From NCBI RefSeq assembly GCF_001949145.1, contig NW_019091453.1, forward strand, positions 477,019 through 541,018: a stretch of 64,000 bases of DNA, written 5' to 3'. The notes below the pieces were generated by a model. That model made no database searches and was not told the origin of the DNA. It saw only the letters and a program-made list of their open reading frames with translations. Made by a program: the position numbers and the translations under genes. Numbering within the stretch: the stretch's first letter is position 1; each line of letters starts with the position of its first letter. Of this stretch, positions 1 to 11,903 are shown in pieces. The stretch is from Acanthaster planci. Its lineage: Eukaryota > Echinodermata > Asteroidea > Valvatida > Acanthasteridae.

Positions 1-719
1 GAAAAGTATAAAACTTCTCTTTGTTGATTCTTGCTTTCACTTATTTTTCGTAAAAAAGGCTGTGGATATTCCTTTTCCTAATGCAAGATAATCAAAAGTT
101 AGAAATAAAGCTAACAAACTCAGTATGACTATTAAATATTTCTTTTATTTTGAACAGAAAAGCAACACCTTGTTCTCTGATGCTGTGCACGTAAATGGAA
201 GTGATTCATGAAGGTTGATGTGTCATTCAATGGTTTAATTGATGTCACAATCATAAAAAATACAATTCAAATGTTTTGGTTGAAACAACTGGCAAGCCAG
301 TCACAAACTACAAAGCAGCTCCTGAGACAAGGTGTAAGTGACACTTGGAAATTGAGAAAACATAATTCAAGAAACCTCAAAATATGGAAGTCCACTTGAC
401 ATGTTTTCCTGAGCCAACCTTGCCGAGAGGAGAATACTGGTAACATGACTATTTTATTTATTAAAGCAAAGTGCTGGTTGTATTCATTCCCGGCAATAAA
501 TGGCAGTCCTGAAGGCTTTCAGGAGGGACGGGGGTTATTTGGGGAGCTGAAATCACACTCAGGAAGAGTGGATGAAGATGCACCACAAAGGTTATCAGAG
601 CCAGTACCTGCCTCCAGCAAGTTAAGAGTCAAGGGAGAGATAGGAGGGGGGGAAGGTCTGTGCATTAGAGGTCAAGAGGAGAGGTGGCTAATGTACCCAG
701 CTTTCCAAAAGAATGACGC

Positions 720-800
720 TGATGTCATGAACCTTACGCAAGACGTCCCTTCCACTACGTCACACCTGACTTTGGCTGATGTCGGGCTTTGCGTAAGGTT
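720..800. promoter_or_regulatory. Cluster of bZIP-type sites with a 12-bp inverted repeat
   Basis: Within 81 bp there is a CRE-like TGATGTCA (720-727), a C/EBP- or PAR-bZIP-like TTACGCAA (734-741), a GACGTC core, a TACGTCA half-CRE, and TTGCGTAA (789-796). AACCTTACGCAA (730-741) is repeated exactly inverted as TTGCGTAAGGTT (789-800), 47 bp apart, so the two C/EBP-like sites sit as mirror images around the CRE-like cores. The motif identities are read from sequence; function as an enhancer or silencer is inferred. It lies about 3.3 kb upstream of the EF-hand gene. An open frame passes through the cluster but resembles no protein. Confidence 0.4.
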
Positions 801-2236
801 GGCATTTCCATTTTGGGAAGAAGAAAATGGCTGTGTGATGGAAGAGAACAATTATGTTTATCATGTGTTAACTTGGGAACTCAAGGCTGGTATATGAGGC
901 TGGCAGGTGATGAGAGGGGAAAAATGGAATTGCAGAGATAAAAAGCAAGGATGGAAAGAACTTTAGAAGAGAGTTTCAGTCAATAAAAAAAGTTGCATGC
1001 TGCAGGGATGCAGTTAAGAAATTATCTATTGAGTAAAAAGTTTTTTATGTCCATGTGGAATTTAAGAACGATTTCAAAAAATAAAAGGTCTATGACTGGT
1101 CAGCAGATGAATTACACAATGGTGACAAGCCACTGTGTGAAGCGGCCGGCACCAGTATCTGCAAAGTACCAGTGGTCAGGCTATGCAGCTGGTCACAATG
1201 GGCTAATCATGGATAAAACAGGCATGTGACCATAATGGACAGGCAGTCAAACTACAGGAGTGATCCTAACAGCCATATTGCTGAAAGGTCCATGCTTCGT
1301 TTTCATGTTCCATTCTTAGTACTGCTTTTTAATTACCACTGAAAACAAACTTAAAAGAAGGTATGCTGTCAACACACACAAAAAGTCAATGCACAAGTTC
1401 ATATCTTTTCTATTAAAAGTATCACCAAGAACTATTGCTTTTTGGAATCTGTTTCTTTAAGGCCACAGTATTTTGATTGCAATTTACCCAAATTCCCTTT
1501 CCTCCAATAAACATTCTGAGCTCTGCCTTTCAGTTCATCAAACAAGAACATACAAAAAGATACAAATACCAACTATTCCTCAAAAAAGAAAAACAACTGA
1601 TGTAAAAACATGTGCAAATAATAGTAAGAATAAGTGCACATGCACATCAGCTAAAAGCTGTGTAAGTCCAACTCTCATCCATCACAATTTTTGTAGGAAA
1701 CACAATTAATTGTTCCAGTAAACCAACATGTACGCATAACCCTCAGCTTGATCAGGGATTAGTTTGTGTGATTCTCCAAAACATTTTTGAACAAAATCTG
1801 AGAAATTGACAAAAAACTAAAAACATGTAAGCAGCAACCTGAAGCAACATTTAATAGCTCAGAGTTATCACTGCACTTACACTTGGACGGTATGGTTGAA
1901 ACTGTTCAACCATTACCTCTTTAAAAAAAAAATCATTATTTGAACAACTTTTAAAAGCTCAATTTAAATTTCCACCTCCCTCTTCCGTTTCCCTTTTTTT
2001 GCCCAACAAAGCATATGAAAATGAAAAAAAAACAAACAGAATAGAAACCAAATTACTAATGTAACAAAATACAGAAGGCAGTACCAGCATATCAAAAATT
2101 TCTTCTGGCCTGATCAGAAATGATACCAGCACAAATTTTTGTGAGTAGCTTTATTTCTTTATAAACAATGTGTTTGACTCACAGTTTTGCCCCAGGAAGC
2201 CAGTGAATTCCCCTGTCAACCAGTACAGGTACATAG
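801..2236. other. Non-coding stretch, nothing recognised
   Basis: A/T-rich sequence with several runs of A. No open frame here has a recognisable protein pattern, and no repeat or RNA gene was seen. Confidence 0.5.
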
Positions 2237-2270
2237 CTTTTCTCAACTGGCACCAGCCCGTTGAGAAAAG
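2237..2270. repeat. 11-bp inverted repeat (hairpin)
   Basis: CTTTTCTCAAC (2237-2247) and its exact reverse complement GTTGAGAAAAG (2260-2270) flank a 12-base spacer. An AGCT lies just outside, offset by two bases on the right, so the stem can extend with a bulge. The flanks show no oligo-T terminator or transposon-end features. Confidence 0.5.
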
Positions 2271-3771
2271 AGCTTCAAATTAATAATATCACCACAAGAG
2301 CCTAACACAGTCTGTATTGTTTAAGTACATGTAGCTAAATCCAGCTGCACCAGTTTGCGCCTTTTTTATGCGTTAGCCTGAGGGGACCCAAAATTGTGAT
2401 ATAATATGGGCCGGAGATAATGAACATGGGATCGCAATTAGAAAACCCTTTACAGCATAGTGCATAAGGCCTCACACTGGATGGTTCCATGCAGCTAGCA
2501 TTTGAACTGCCTGGCATACCGTGCACTACAGCAATTTCTTGTGGGCCAGAATTTTCCCATGAGAGATGCACAGACGCCTGTCAAAATATCCAATATACAT
2601 TCTTGATCAAATGCAAATGGCACAACGCATACACGATTCTGACAAAGGACCCCAAATAATGATTTACGGGTTAGTCTTGATTGCAAAATGCCCTCATTCA
2701 TGGCTGAAATCGTAGGGACTGTATTAGTGCAATATCTCGTCCATTCTGTTTATAAAAAGCATCCATTTATTTCATTTGTTTCAGCCATCGCTGAGCAAAT
2801 GAAGTGGTCTCTGAATGCCTTCCATAAATGCAAAATATGCATGGAGGAAATTATAAGGAATCTTCCACTAGGAGGTCCGGGGGTGGATGGGCCATTTCTG
2901 CTGGCAGTTTCTTCTCACTCACTGTTTTTACTGCTCAGCTTGCTTACTCAAGTAAAGACAGCTGGATGTTTGTACATCTCACTCAGTGCATTGTACCACA
3001 GAAGGCACAAAGAACTGGTATGGAAGGGTGATGGCTTTGAACAGTGAGGGACTCATGCAACAGTCTGCGGGAATGAAGTAGCAATATCTCTGTACAGATG
3101 TACAAATTATCATTTTAATTAGATTGAGAATTAAACCCTGATTCATCTGATTTTCAATGGTAGAAAAAAACCTCTGTTGTAGTGAAATAAAAACACCCCG
3201 TCCATGGGTAGAATGGTACCACCCTGACATTTACCAATGAAATCCCATATGACACGCAATTAATTTACATGATTTAGGGCTATGCCTCTACACAATTTGG
3301 TAGTAGCACAGGGATAGTGTGCACACAGACAATGTACAACAAAAAAAAACTGAGATAGAGGCAAAATAATCCTCGCAATTCACAGTACAGCTAGCTGTTT
3401 CTGAACCAGCCCCAGTAATACTCTATTGCATAACCCATACAACCAATTGTTTCGTGCATTTACTGTCAGTGCTGATTGCCGGCAATGTCATGTGACTTGG
3501 CCAATGTCAGAGGTTGCATATCTGCATGACGTGCTGCACTGGCCAAGCCAGGCACTGGTCGACCGCAGAGTGTGAAGGAAACGTCTGTGGCTTGTGTCAT
3601 AGGAAAGGATATTGAGTAGGGGGACAGCACTGCCTGTACATGTACACTGAGCACGCATGCACATTGCCAGTGTACGCCTGCCATTAGTTGGATGTAATAA
3701 TCACCGGGCTAAGTTATCGGTGTGTTAAATTATGATGAGCATCAGTCCGCAGGTTGTGTGAGTTCTGTGTG
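2271..3771. other. Non-coding stretch upstream of the EF-hand gene
   Basis: No coding pattern was recognised. It contains a 12-bp palindrome ATTGCCGGCAAT near 3475 and is otherwise of unremarkable composition. It may hold part of the 5' flank of the gene at 4.1 kb. Confidence 0.4.
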
Positions 3772-3785
3772 TCCACAGCTGTGGA
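3772..3785. promoter_or_regulatory. 14-bp palindrome with central E-box, upstream of EF-hand gene
   Basis: TCCACAGCTGTGGA is a perfect 14-bp palindrome centred on the E-box CAGCTG, about 300 bases before the chosen start codon at 4091. Palindromic CAGCTG sites are bound by dimeric bHLH factors in animals. Any role in transcription of the downstream gene is inferred from position only; no clear TATA box or initiator was identified. Confidence 0.3.
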
Positions 3786-4090
3786 TGTGTACAGATATAT
3801 CATGTGCTGCTTGCCAATGACAATGTAAATAATTCCAATTTATCTTGCTGGGCTTGTTTCCACTGCATGGACATACATCAGCAATGCTGCCTGTTTGTGC
3901 ACGGGATTCACAAGGCTGCACAGATGAGCCATGATGTCCCTGGATCAGCTCCCCTAATGTGTGGATTTACCAACCAGCGAAGGAGGGAGGCTACCATGTG
4001 ACGTGTGGGTTCAGAGCATGGCTAGTGCTGGCATTCGCTCTGATGGTATTCGGGCTATTCTGTGACAGTCACCTGGGCTCCCGGCTGAAG

Positions 4091-4933
4091 ATGGGCCTAG
4101 CACCTAGCTTCCCCATCGAAATGGAGCCTATTTCCTTCGAGCCTTCGGAGTTCTTCACCAGTACCGGTAAGCGCCGTGTCGTGAATAACCAGGAGCTGGT
4201 GGTGCGGTGCCACGCCACATCATTCCACCGTATCCACGAAAATATATACGGAGATATGCTGGAGGCCAGGCGAAAGTTTCTCGTTCCTAGACAGCACTTA
4301 GAAAAAGTTGATTTTGATGAGCTCTCGCGTGAATACCCGCACTGGAATGCTGCCAACATAGCAGAATTCCGCATAGAGTTTATTAATCATGATCAGGACG
4401 AAGACGCACTGCTCAACTTTGAAGACACCTGTAGAACTCTGGATAAATTAGGCGACAATTCACCTCTGGATCTAAGATATCACTACTACAAGGAGACCAT
4501 GACGCCAGAGCTGGAAAAAGTAGATTTCCACGACTTTTTAAAACTGTGCGATAAACTACGCCAAGCAAAGGACGAGATGGACGCTTACGGACTTCCAATG
4601 CCGACGGGAATATCACCACTTTCTAAACAACGAAACACCATGGAGAGGTTAGAGCGACAAGCCCTAGCCGGGGCCCAGGGTGGACACAACTGTGAGTGTC
4701 CAGCCGTGGAGGCCGGTGGCGAAAACCGACATGAGAATCCAAGCCGTAGCCGATCGTGCAAAGGGAAATGTAAAGCTAGTGTGGGTCGAGTGGATCACTA
4801 CGCCCTGCGACAGCAGCAACAGCAGGAGTTTGGGGATCCCTGGGAGCTACGACCAGACTTCATCCCGAAGGCTGTGGATGAAACAAGGTACAGTTCGGAT
4901 GACTCCATTGTTAATGTTGACAGGGTAACATGA
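4091..4933 (+). CDS. EF-hand pair protein (distantly EFHD/AIF1-like), 280 aa
   Basis: This is the only long open frame in the window (the frame is open from 3959). The start is placed at ATG 4091 because its context AAGATGG is strong. An upstream in-frame ATG would add a hydrophobic stretch, and 3959 itself is GTG. Residues 87-112 form an EF-hand: helix, then a loop DQDEDALLNFED (101-112) with Asp at positions 1, 3 and 5, Leu at 8 and Asp at 12, but Ala instead of the usual Gly at 6. A partner hand follows 36 residues later (loop about 137-148); it lacks acidic residues at 1/3/5, so it probably does not bind calcium. The C-terminal third is low-complexity, with Cys 201, 203, 223 and 227, an Arg/Ser patch and five Gln (241-245). 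There is no signal peptide from this start. The pairing and spacing recall EFHD/swiprosin and AIF1 proteins, but identity is weak. Possible splice acceptors after 3977 and 4068 leave room for an upstream exon; otherwise the gene is intronless. Confidence 0.7.
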   Translation: MGLAPSFPIEMEPISFEPSEFFTSTGKRRVVNNQELVVRCHATSFHRIHENIYGDMLEARRKFLVPRQHLEKVDFDELSREYPHWNAANIAEFRIEFINHDQDEDALLNFEDTCRTLDKLGDNSPLDLRYHYYKETMTPELEKVDFHDFLKLCDKLRQAKDEMDAYGLPMPTGISPLSKQRNTMERLERQALAGAQGGHNCECPAVEAGGENRHENPSRSRSCKGKCKASVGRVDHYALRQQQQQEFGDPWELRPDFIPKAVDETRYSSDDSIVNVDRVT

Positions 4934-5135
4934 CACAGATATTTTCTAGGTTCCGTAAGCAATAACCTGTACGATGCGCAAACAGCCAAAGTACACACTC
5001 GACTGAACCTTCCAAACAAGTTGCGATACGATACGAAAAACTGAACCACGGAAAGATTTGACTGAATTAACAAACGTAAAACAAGAAGAGAAATTACAAC
5101 GCATTCTTGACAGGTTTTCCAGCTGTGAAAAATTG

Positions 5136-5154
5136 CAATACACTATGTGTATTG
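5136..5154 (+). repeat. 8-bp-arm hairpin in the presumed 3' UTR
   Basis: CAATACAC (5136-5143) and GTGTATTG (5147-5154) are exact reverse complements separated by TAT. It lies about 200 bases after the EF-hand stop codon and 30 bases before the AATAAA, so it would be transcribed within the 3' UTR. A post-transcriptional role is speculative. Confidence 0.35.
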
Positions 5155-5183
5155 AACAGTGACGGAAAGAACAAAACACACGA

Positions 5184-5189
5184 AATAAA
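5184..5189 (+). terminator. Poly(A) signal AATAAA downstream of EF-hand gene
   Basis: Canonical AATAAA about 250 bases after the stop codon at 4933, on the coding strand. It is the first canonical hexamer after the stop, which would give a 3' UTR of about 270 bases. Chance AATAAA is common in A/T-rich DNA. Confidence 0.4.
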
Positions 5190-7393
5190 CTGAAACAAAG
5201 AAGCAGTATATGCAAGTATTTACATACAGACAAGATATAAAGTACTATAGCTGTTAACAATCGTAATAATGTTTAAAAATCCCTTTCAATATGGGTTTGC
5301 TTATTGAAGTATTAATGTTGGACTTCCAAATTAAATTTGAAATAGATGCTGGAATGCCATATCCCTGAACAATATCCAGATACTCTTGAAGTTTGATTGA
5401 TGGTTGCTCATGCCATGATCATGTGACAAAGAATTGGCCACATTTTACAAAGAAAACAACCTTCCCTGGTTTTAGTGTAAAACACTCATTAATGCTGGTT
5501 CTCTAAATTTCCACATCAAGTCAAGCAACTATGACAAGAACTTCTTTCACGGAAGTCACCAGTTCGAGCGTTTTTATTCAGGGAAAGGTTTATAATTTGT
5601 CGCCAATTTTGCAAAGTTCAAGCTTCAATAGTGCCTGTGGTATGGCTACAGTTCACCAGTATGTTGTACATATGATTTTCTTTTCCTCCGTAATAGTGTA
5701 CAATTTGGCATGCGTATTGCTTACAATTGACTGTGCTTGACACATCTACACAGGGTTCCAGAATATATCAATCAAAAAGTGAAAGTCTTGGTCCCCTAAC
5801 CCTTACCCTCAAAATGAAGGGGATGGGGGAAGTGTACCAGTTTCAAGTGGTTGTCTTTTTCTTCTCAATTGAACCCTTTGTTGAGCTGTCATATTACAGT
5901 ACAGTTATTGGGTGTCTAGAATTACACTGCATAGGCGTCTTTAACTAAATAGGCCTACATAGCCTGCTTTTTCTCCCCCGTACAATTTTGCACCTACAAA
6001 GTGCTCCTGGCATAATATACATGTATCTGCCTAAAATTAAAAAAAAAGTCAAGTACAATTTCTTCTTCATTCGTAGTAGGAAAATATTTTCTATGGACAG
6101 ATATTGCAATATTTAACATTATGGCTTTGGTATCTCGTTTCCAAGTAGACTATATACTATTCCCTTTTTATAAAGCCTTGTACAAAAGATGTTTTTTACA
6201 ATCTTAGTCATGAATTTGTGGTCGTTTTATGGCATCTTTCTCATTCAATTCTTCCCATTATGTTGACTTATTTAACATTGATTGCAATCAAGTCAAAGTC
6301 ATGTCTTTTCATCACTTCAAATTGCAAATATGTCACATGTTCAATCTTACACTACTCTTCTCTTTTTTGATGATGTAACATAAATTTGTTAATGATTAAC
6401 TAAGATACTTCTTAGCAGGATCTTCAAACAGCGAGGTCGAAGCACCTCCAAATGTCAGCTTACATGGCAGGGATTTAACTAGTGTTTGCAAACGATTTTT
6501 CCAAATACACAATATTGCTGAATACTGTCTACAAATCCTTTCTTAAATGTACTGCTGCTGAGGCAAAATGTGTCTCACTACGCTCAGCTGAATAGAATTT
6601 TAGAATGCACAGATGCAATAAATAAACTTGTTTATTCATTTCAAGCATTTCAGTATTCAAAGATCACATAATCGATACTGATTTTGATTGTGTCTCTTTG
6701 ATTTTTTCCCCTTGAAAGTTAACTTTATTGATCATCAATTTCGTGTGTATCATTGAGCTTTGTAAAATATTTGTCACACAAGACAAAAAAAAAAGACAAA
6801 TCAAACCATTCAAGTCATTTATGGCTTAGACAATTTTGGTGTGAATATTTCTTTTGAAATGCTAGCTAGATCCCTGCTGGTTGGTGAAATAAATAATTCA
6901 ATTTGTTGACATGTGATTGAGTGCAATGACATGAATGTCATATTTTTGGGTGGAGCAATATGTACATGCTTTATGGTTAACTAATTGACAAGAAATACAC
7001 CCCTTTATGAAAAAAAGCCTACGAAGATCTCTAAGCATCTTTCCGACTTTCATGGTTCTAGGCCTGGAACTTGCTTTAAAAATTTGGCACAATAACAACT
7101 TCATGCTTGTATCAGTTTTTTGTAAACATGAAAAACTCACGTCAGTACAAAATATCTGCCATCAAGCTCTTTCAACCCTAATTATTCACAATGATATTTA
7201 CAACCTCACAAAATCCTGATTTCATTTTATTTCTTCATTGCACAGGTTTAAAGTATACATATGGTACAACTGAAGATGTGTGATGTTCTCAATATGATCT
7301 AACAAGCGATGCCCATCAGTATCCAGAACAGTCATCTCTTTCCCTGTAAATACACAATACTTTTTACCTAACTGGAGTACACAGTGTACATTA
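5190..7393. other. A/T-rich intergenic stretch, nothing recognised
   Basis: Open frames here (up to about 80 codons) have no recognisable motifs. The sequence is T-rich on this strand between 6050 and 6400, and has short A runs near 6040 and 6787. No repeat pair was noticed. Confidence 0.5.
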
Positions 7394-7402
7394 GCATGGT
7401 AC

Positions 7403-9272
7403 TAGGCCTGTTCAATATTCATTTTTTCTGAAACCGATGTATCTTAAAAAAAAATATTAGATATCATGCAATATTCGATATTATCGTGATGAAGTCATTT
7501 TTTCCTGGGGGGGCTTCACGTCCGCCACCATTGTGTCACGAGGTCTGCATAAATAAAGTTCGATCACATGATCAGACGCCAACAGTGCCGTTCCCTGAAG
7601 CGTGTGTTGGCCTAAATGTTACTTTTCATTGGGCAAACCCAACTTGAATTAATTTCTAATTTGTTTTTAATACCACCAGAACCAGAAGAAAACTAACTTG
7701 AACATTTTTAATAAGTGAAAACGGTTAATCATTGTGCACCTTGAAGTATCTTTCACATGCCAAACCAAAAACAAGGAAATTTTGGTATTGCGCGCTGCAC
7801 CATCTTCCATCGCTGGTTACCATTGAAAGCATCTATAGCCACGATATTAATTCGGATGGAATGAAACCAACAAAGTCAAGTTCAGCTACTAAGTAAACTA
7901 CCGATGTATGTACACGTCCCCTTGGAAATCTCAAACGCCATTGGGTGTCTAGAACGAATGGGCGGTATAAGAATGGAGCAGCAACAAATGACTGTCACGT
8001 GGTACATTAACCACATGGTGCCGGGGTTTCCGGTATCGCTCTCCTTCGGTTGATACGCATAGCTGCCCGAAATCAGACAGCAGAGCTGGGCCTTGTAACA
8101 AAAGACCGTACTCTGAACAAAAGACCAAGCTGCTGGGAATTGCCAACATATTTTCAGTTGCCAACAGCGGAGGAAATCCATCACTGTTTTGAATGATTAT
8201 ACCACTGTTTGTGGCATTCAGTGCAAGCGGATTACCACCTGGGACAAAGGTGCTACAGGGATGAGCGATACAATACTGCTACATGCTAATCTGGTTTGCA
8301 TTTGAAAAGACGCCAGCAGCACACTAGGCCAGTTTCGGGAATAAAAGAAAATTACGCAACACTGCACAATCTGGGCTCTGGGCAGGCCTGGCTGAAATTC
8401 TCGGGTGTCAATAGATGTTGTCTGTCAGATTAGAGTAGCACCAGACAGTCATTTCTGTGAGTGTAAACGTCCAGTAAATGAAGTTATGAATTTATGAAGA
8501 ATTTTGAAAACGTAAGATCTTGAAAATCCCCCGGGTATATACGTCATACAACTTCAAATTAAACCCGGCGGCATATGGTTAAAAAGAGCTGTCTACCAGA
8601 CAATCCAAAAAATATGAATTGAGCCCCAAATTGCCTTATTTCAGTGAAATTAAAGGAAACGAAGTTATTTTCTGTAAATCTTTGGGAATTTGTATCATTA
8701 CAAACATACAGACCACTGTTGCTCTGAGTGGCTTCTTTTTCCATGTGGTACCACAGAACCGAATGCACTTGGCCACACCCACTATTTTACATAAATTAAG
8801 TTATGACCATGTACCAAAAGTCATATTTTCCCAAAATTCACGTCAATGTTACTTTGGAGTTTATTGTTGTTTGAACTTTTGGAAATAATGTTCGTCAAAC
8901 TACGTACAATGTTTTCCTCAGTGATAAAAGCAAGATTTTAGTGACAAATATGACACTTCTGGATAAGTGGAAAATACAAGAACACTGTGATTGAGCTTTC
9001 ATGAAGTCCAAATAAATGATGTCATTAATGCCCTGTAAAATCAACTGCATATCGGCACGGGTATTGAGACAACTTGAATCCTGGGCCAATGGTTCCCTTA
9101 AGTGTGCATTTGTGGCGCTGATCAGTGACTCGGCACTCAGACTGCATGTTCAATTCCGTTCTTGTCACTGGACGAAAGCAATGCGGTTATTGCTCCACTA
9201 ACTTAGCAGTGGAAGTACAAAGAGAGAAAAATAAAGCAGTTTCGACAATTATCATGATATCGAACAGGCCTA
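7403..9272. mobile_element. hAT-like non-autonomous DNA transposon, 1.87 kb
   Basis: The left end reads TAGGCCTGTTCAATAT (from 7403). The right end, read on the opposite strand from 9272, is TAGGCCTGTTCGATAT: 15 of 16 terminal bases match, and a GAAAC block occurs about 27 bases in on both sides. Immediately outside lie GCATGGTAC (7394-7402) and GCATGTAC (9273-9280), an 8-bp target duplication differing by one inserted G. TAG-type termini plus an 8-bp duplication are the hallmark of the hAT superfamily. No open frame longer than about 100 codons lies inside and none resembles a transposase or BED finger, so the element would depend on a transposase from elsewhere. The slightly diverged ends and duplication suggest an old insertion. 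Confidence 0.65.
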
Positions 9273-9280
9273 GCATGTAC

Positions 9281-11356
9281 ACTTTCTAACCAAGTCACCT
9301 TAAAATGCAGGGCTTCTCGTGTTACTCAAAAAGTTTCTGAAAGATTTTCTAAAAGAGTAAAACATAATTTCTGTTGGGCACTAAGAAACACACAACACAA
9401 GGATGAAAACAGGAAAACGATTCTAGTTGCCATCCTGAAACAACTGAAGTGATATGCACCATTAGCTCTAAATAATAACAACTACTAAATCTGGGGAAGC
9501 AGCATAACTTGGTCAGTTTCAAGCAACATGACTTACTGGGAAAAAAAGGCCAGAAAAATCAGGCTTGTTGATACAGTGGCATTTTGTCACAATCTGAAGA
9601 AAAATATCACAAACGTACAGAATTCTGGCTCAAGTCCTCCAGAATTGCTCTTCATCACTTTTCTAGTAATCCCATCTTTTTAATTGGAAACCAAAATCAA
9701 ACATGCAGCTGAATGACATCTCCTCTTTAGTTATTTCAATTCAACTGTGTTGATAACACAGCTGTGATATTCTGATGTATAAAGGAAGTGCGGTCAAAAA
9801 GATTTTTTTTTTTTGGAAATCTAAAAGTTGCAAAAAAGAGGTTTTTATATGTTCAAAATAATTAAAACATTTACAAAATGTTTATGCTTTTTACCAATCT
9901 TTGTTTGAATATCTTGTGGATAGTTCATCATTGCAAAACAAAAACATACCATACAAGATCAGGTTAAACCAAACATTACAACATTAGACTGATGCCTCAT
10001 GGTAATTACAAATGAAAATCTATCTGACCTTGTGTTGATATCCTCTGCTGATGCATACATGTATTTCATCTGAGGAGGTGTTCGGGAATTAACAGAAGGT
10101 AAATGAATTCTAGTTAATTAATGACCCACCCCCCCCACACCCACGCTCCTGGTGACATTCTGTATTGCGATCTTAAACACCAGGAACTTGCCACCACAGC
10201 ATAATACCTCCGCCTATCACATCTTTTCTTTCTTTTTTTTTACTCTGAAAAAAGCCATGAAAAAAGGATGGCAGAGATGTTCACTATGTGCTTTTGATAC
10301 AGTAAGTCAAAATATACATCAATGAATTGCAGTGCTCTTTTGAAATAATGTCCTATTTTATCACTGAAAATGTTTTACCTGGTTTAAATACACCTGTTTC
10401 TAAATAAGATGGCAAATGCAGATGTTTTGGTAAAAAGGTTCAAGGTTCTTCAAATAGAAACCATCATAAATTTTGAGTCTTTTTAAGAAATCTTTTCCAA
10501 GTGACCTCTGATTAGATTTGCCAAGATATAGATGAGAAAGACCTTTTTAGGGCAATATAAATTATACAAATCTTCATTTCTGGGGAATACTTACCTTGAT
10601 ATTAAGTGCTGGTTGAGGCAATCTAAACTCATCAATTTTTTATGACACCAGAATTTTTTTACGGAAAGTAAAATCAATTCAGAATCAGATTTTAAGAAGT
10701 TTCAACTTCATGCAGGACAGGACTCCTAAAAAATTGGAAAAAGCTGAATTACAGATGGGCGATTTTGACATGAGTTTTAGGACATGGCTACCATCAACAT
10801 AGGTTGCAATAAATGTTCTTATTTTTATATCCAGTGTGCTTGACGCATGCATCCAGTAAATTATAAATGTTGCACTTTATTTCTGTTTGACTTTGGGGTG
10901 AGATTAAAATAAATAAAAGTAATCTTCACTGTGCAATTTTTACTTTTTTTTAGTTCATGATACAAACATTGTTACATACCTTAAACAATCTTTCTCCGTG
11001 ATTTTTTGAACAAAGTACTATTTAGTAATGTTAAAAACAATTATATAAAAATGTGAATTTTTTCAGTTTTTCTGGGTGTTATTTAAAAAAAATTGTCAGG
11101 CATATGATATTAAACAACTAGACAGCTTGTTATAAACTAGACTTGATATTTTCCGCCTTGTATCTAACAGAGACATTCGTGCAATTAGACTTTGCAGAAA
11201 AGAAAAAAAAGAAATCTGTCATTCAGTTTCATAGGTAGCAAACACACTGATTTGATCTTGCAGGATTTTTAAAACTTGAGTGGCGTGAATTTGGTGGAGT
11301 TGGTTACATAAAAACAGCTTTGGATGGGACTTACACGGGAAAGCTGCGAACATTTG
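9281..11356. other. A/T-rich stretch, nothing recognised
   Basis: Dominated by A/T with homopolymers, including T runs near 9805 and 10228 and a C run near 10130. No open frame with coding character and no repeat pair was noticed. Confidence 0.5.
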
Positions 11357-11556
11357 GATTGTGCCCATTTATGCATTATGTGGTGTGTAACTGTGCCAAT
11401 TTGTATAATTATGCCCACTTCTGCATAATTAGGCAAACTGGGAATCATAGTTGCAGATATGAATATGTCATAAATACAAGTTCCATTTTTTTAGCATATT
11501 TATGCACATCATGACTATTCATGCCTATTCATGCCTGCTTATGCATATCTGTGCCA
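11357..11556. repeat. Loose array of TTATGCAT-like motifs
   Basis: At least five variants of (T)TATGCA(T/C) occur in about 200 bases, some with an added ATAATTA. Near 11514-11535 the unit CTATTCATGC is repeated twice directly. The spacing is irregular, so this is either a decayed minisatellite or a cluster of POU/homeodomain-like sites. The sequence alone does not decide between them. Confidence 0.3.
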
Positions 11557-11903
11557 ATCAAAAGCTGTTAGTTGGGATGAATGCCCATTGCCTATATTGG
11601 CCTTAAAACTTGTACATAAAATTAGGTGTGTTGATACCATGTATTGATTACTACCAATTTTTTTACAAACCCTCTCCCAGAAATAATTTCCAGGATTTAC
11701 CAGTGTTCCTATGATTGTCATTATCCCCTTGAAGGGTTTAAAAAAAAAAGAAGCAGATTGGAACTTTAAAACAGCAATTTCAGCATTTAAGATTACATCT
11801 TGTCTGTCTTTTACCGTGTGTTCTTTTTTATCTGTCTGCTGTCTGAGCTTTAGTTTACATGCGTTTAAAATGGCACTTTCGCCAAGTTAAGTTTAAATGC
11901 AAA

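Noticed and set aside
445-897. 150-codon plus-strand open frame
   Set aside because: No domain and a poor start context, and it runs through a cluster of transcription-factor-like sites; length alone is within chance for this window.
3959-4090. N-terminal extension of the EF-hand frame with a hydrophobic segment
   Set aside because: The extension begins at GTG, not ATG. The hydrophobic stretch lies before the strong-context ATG at 4091 and may be 5' UTR or intron read in frame.
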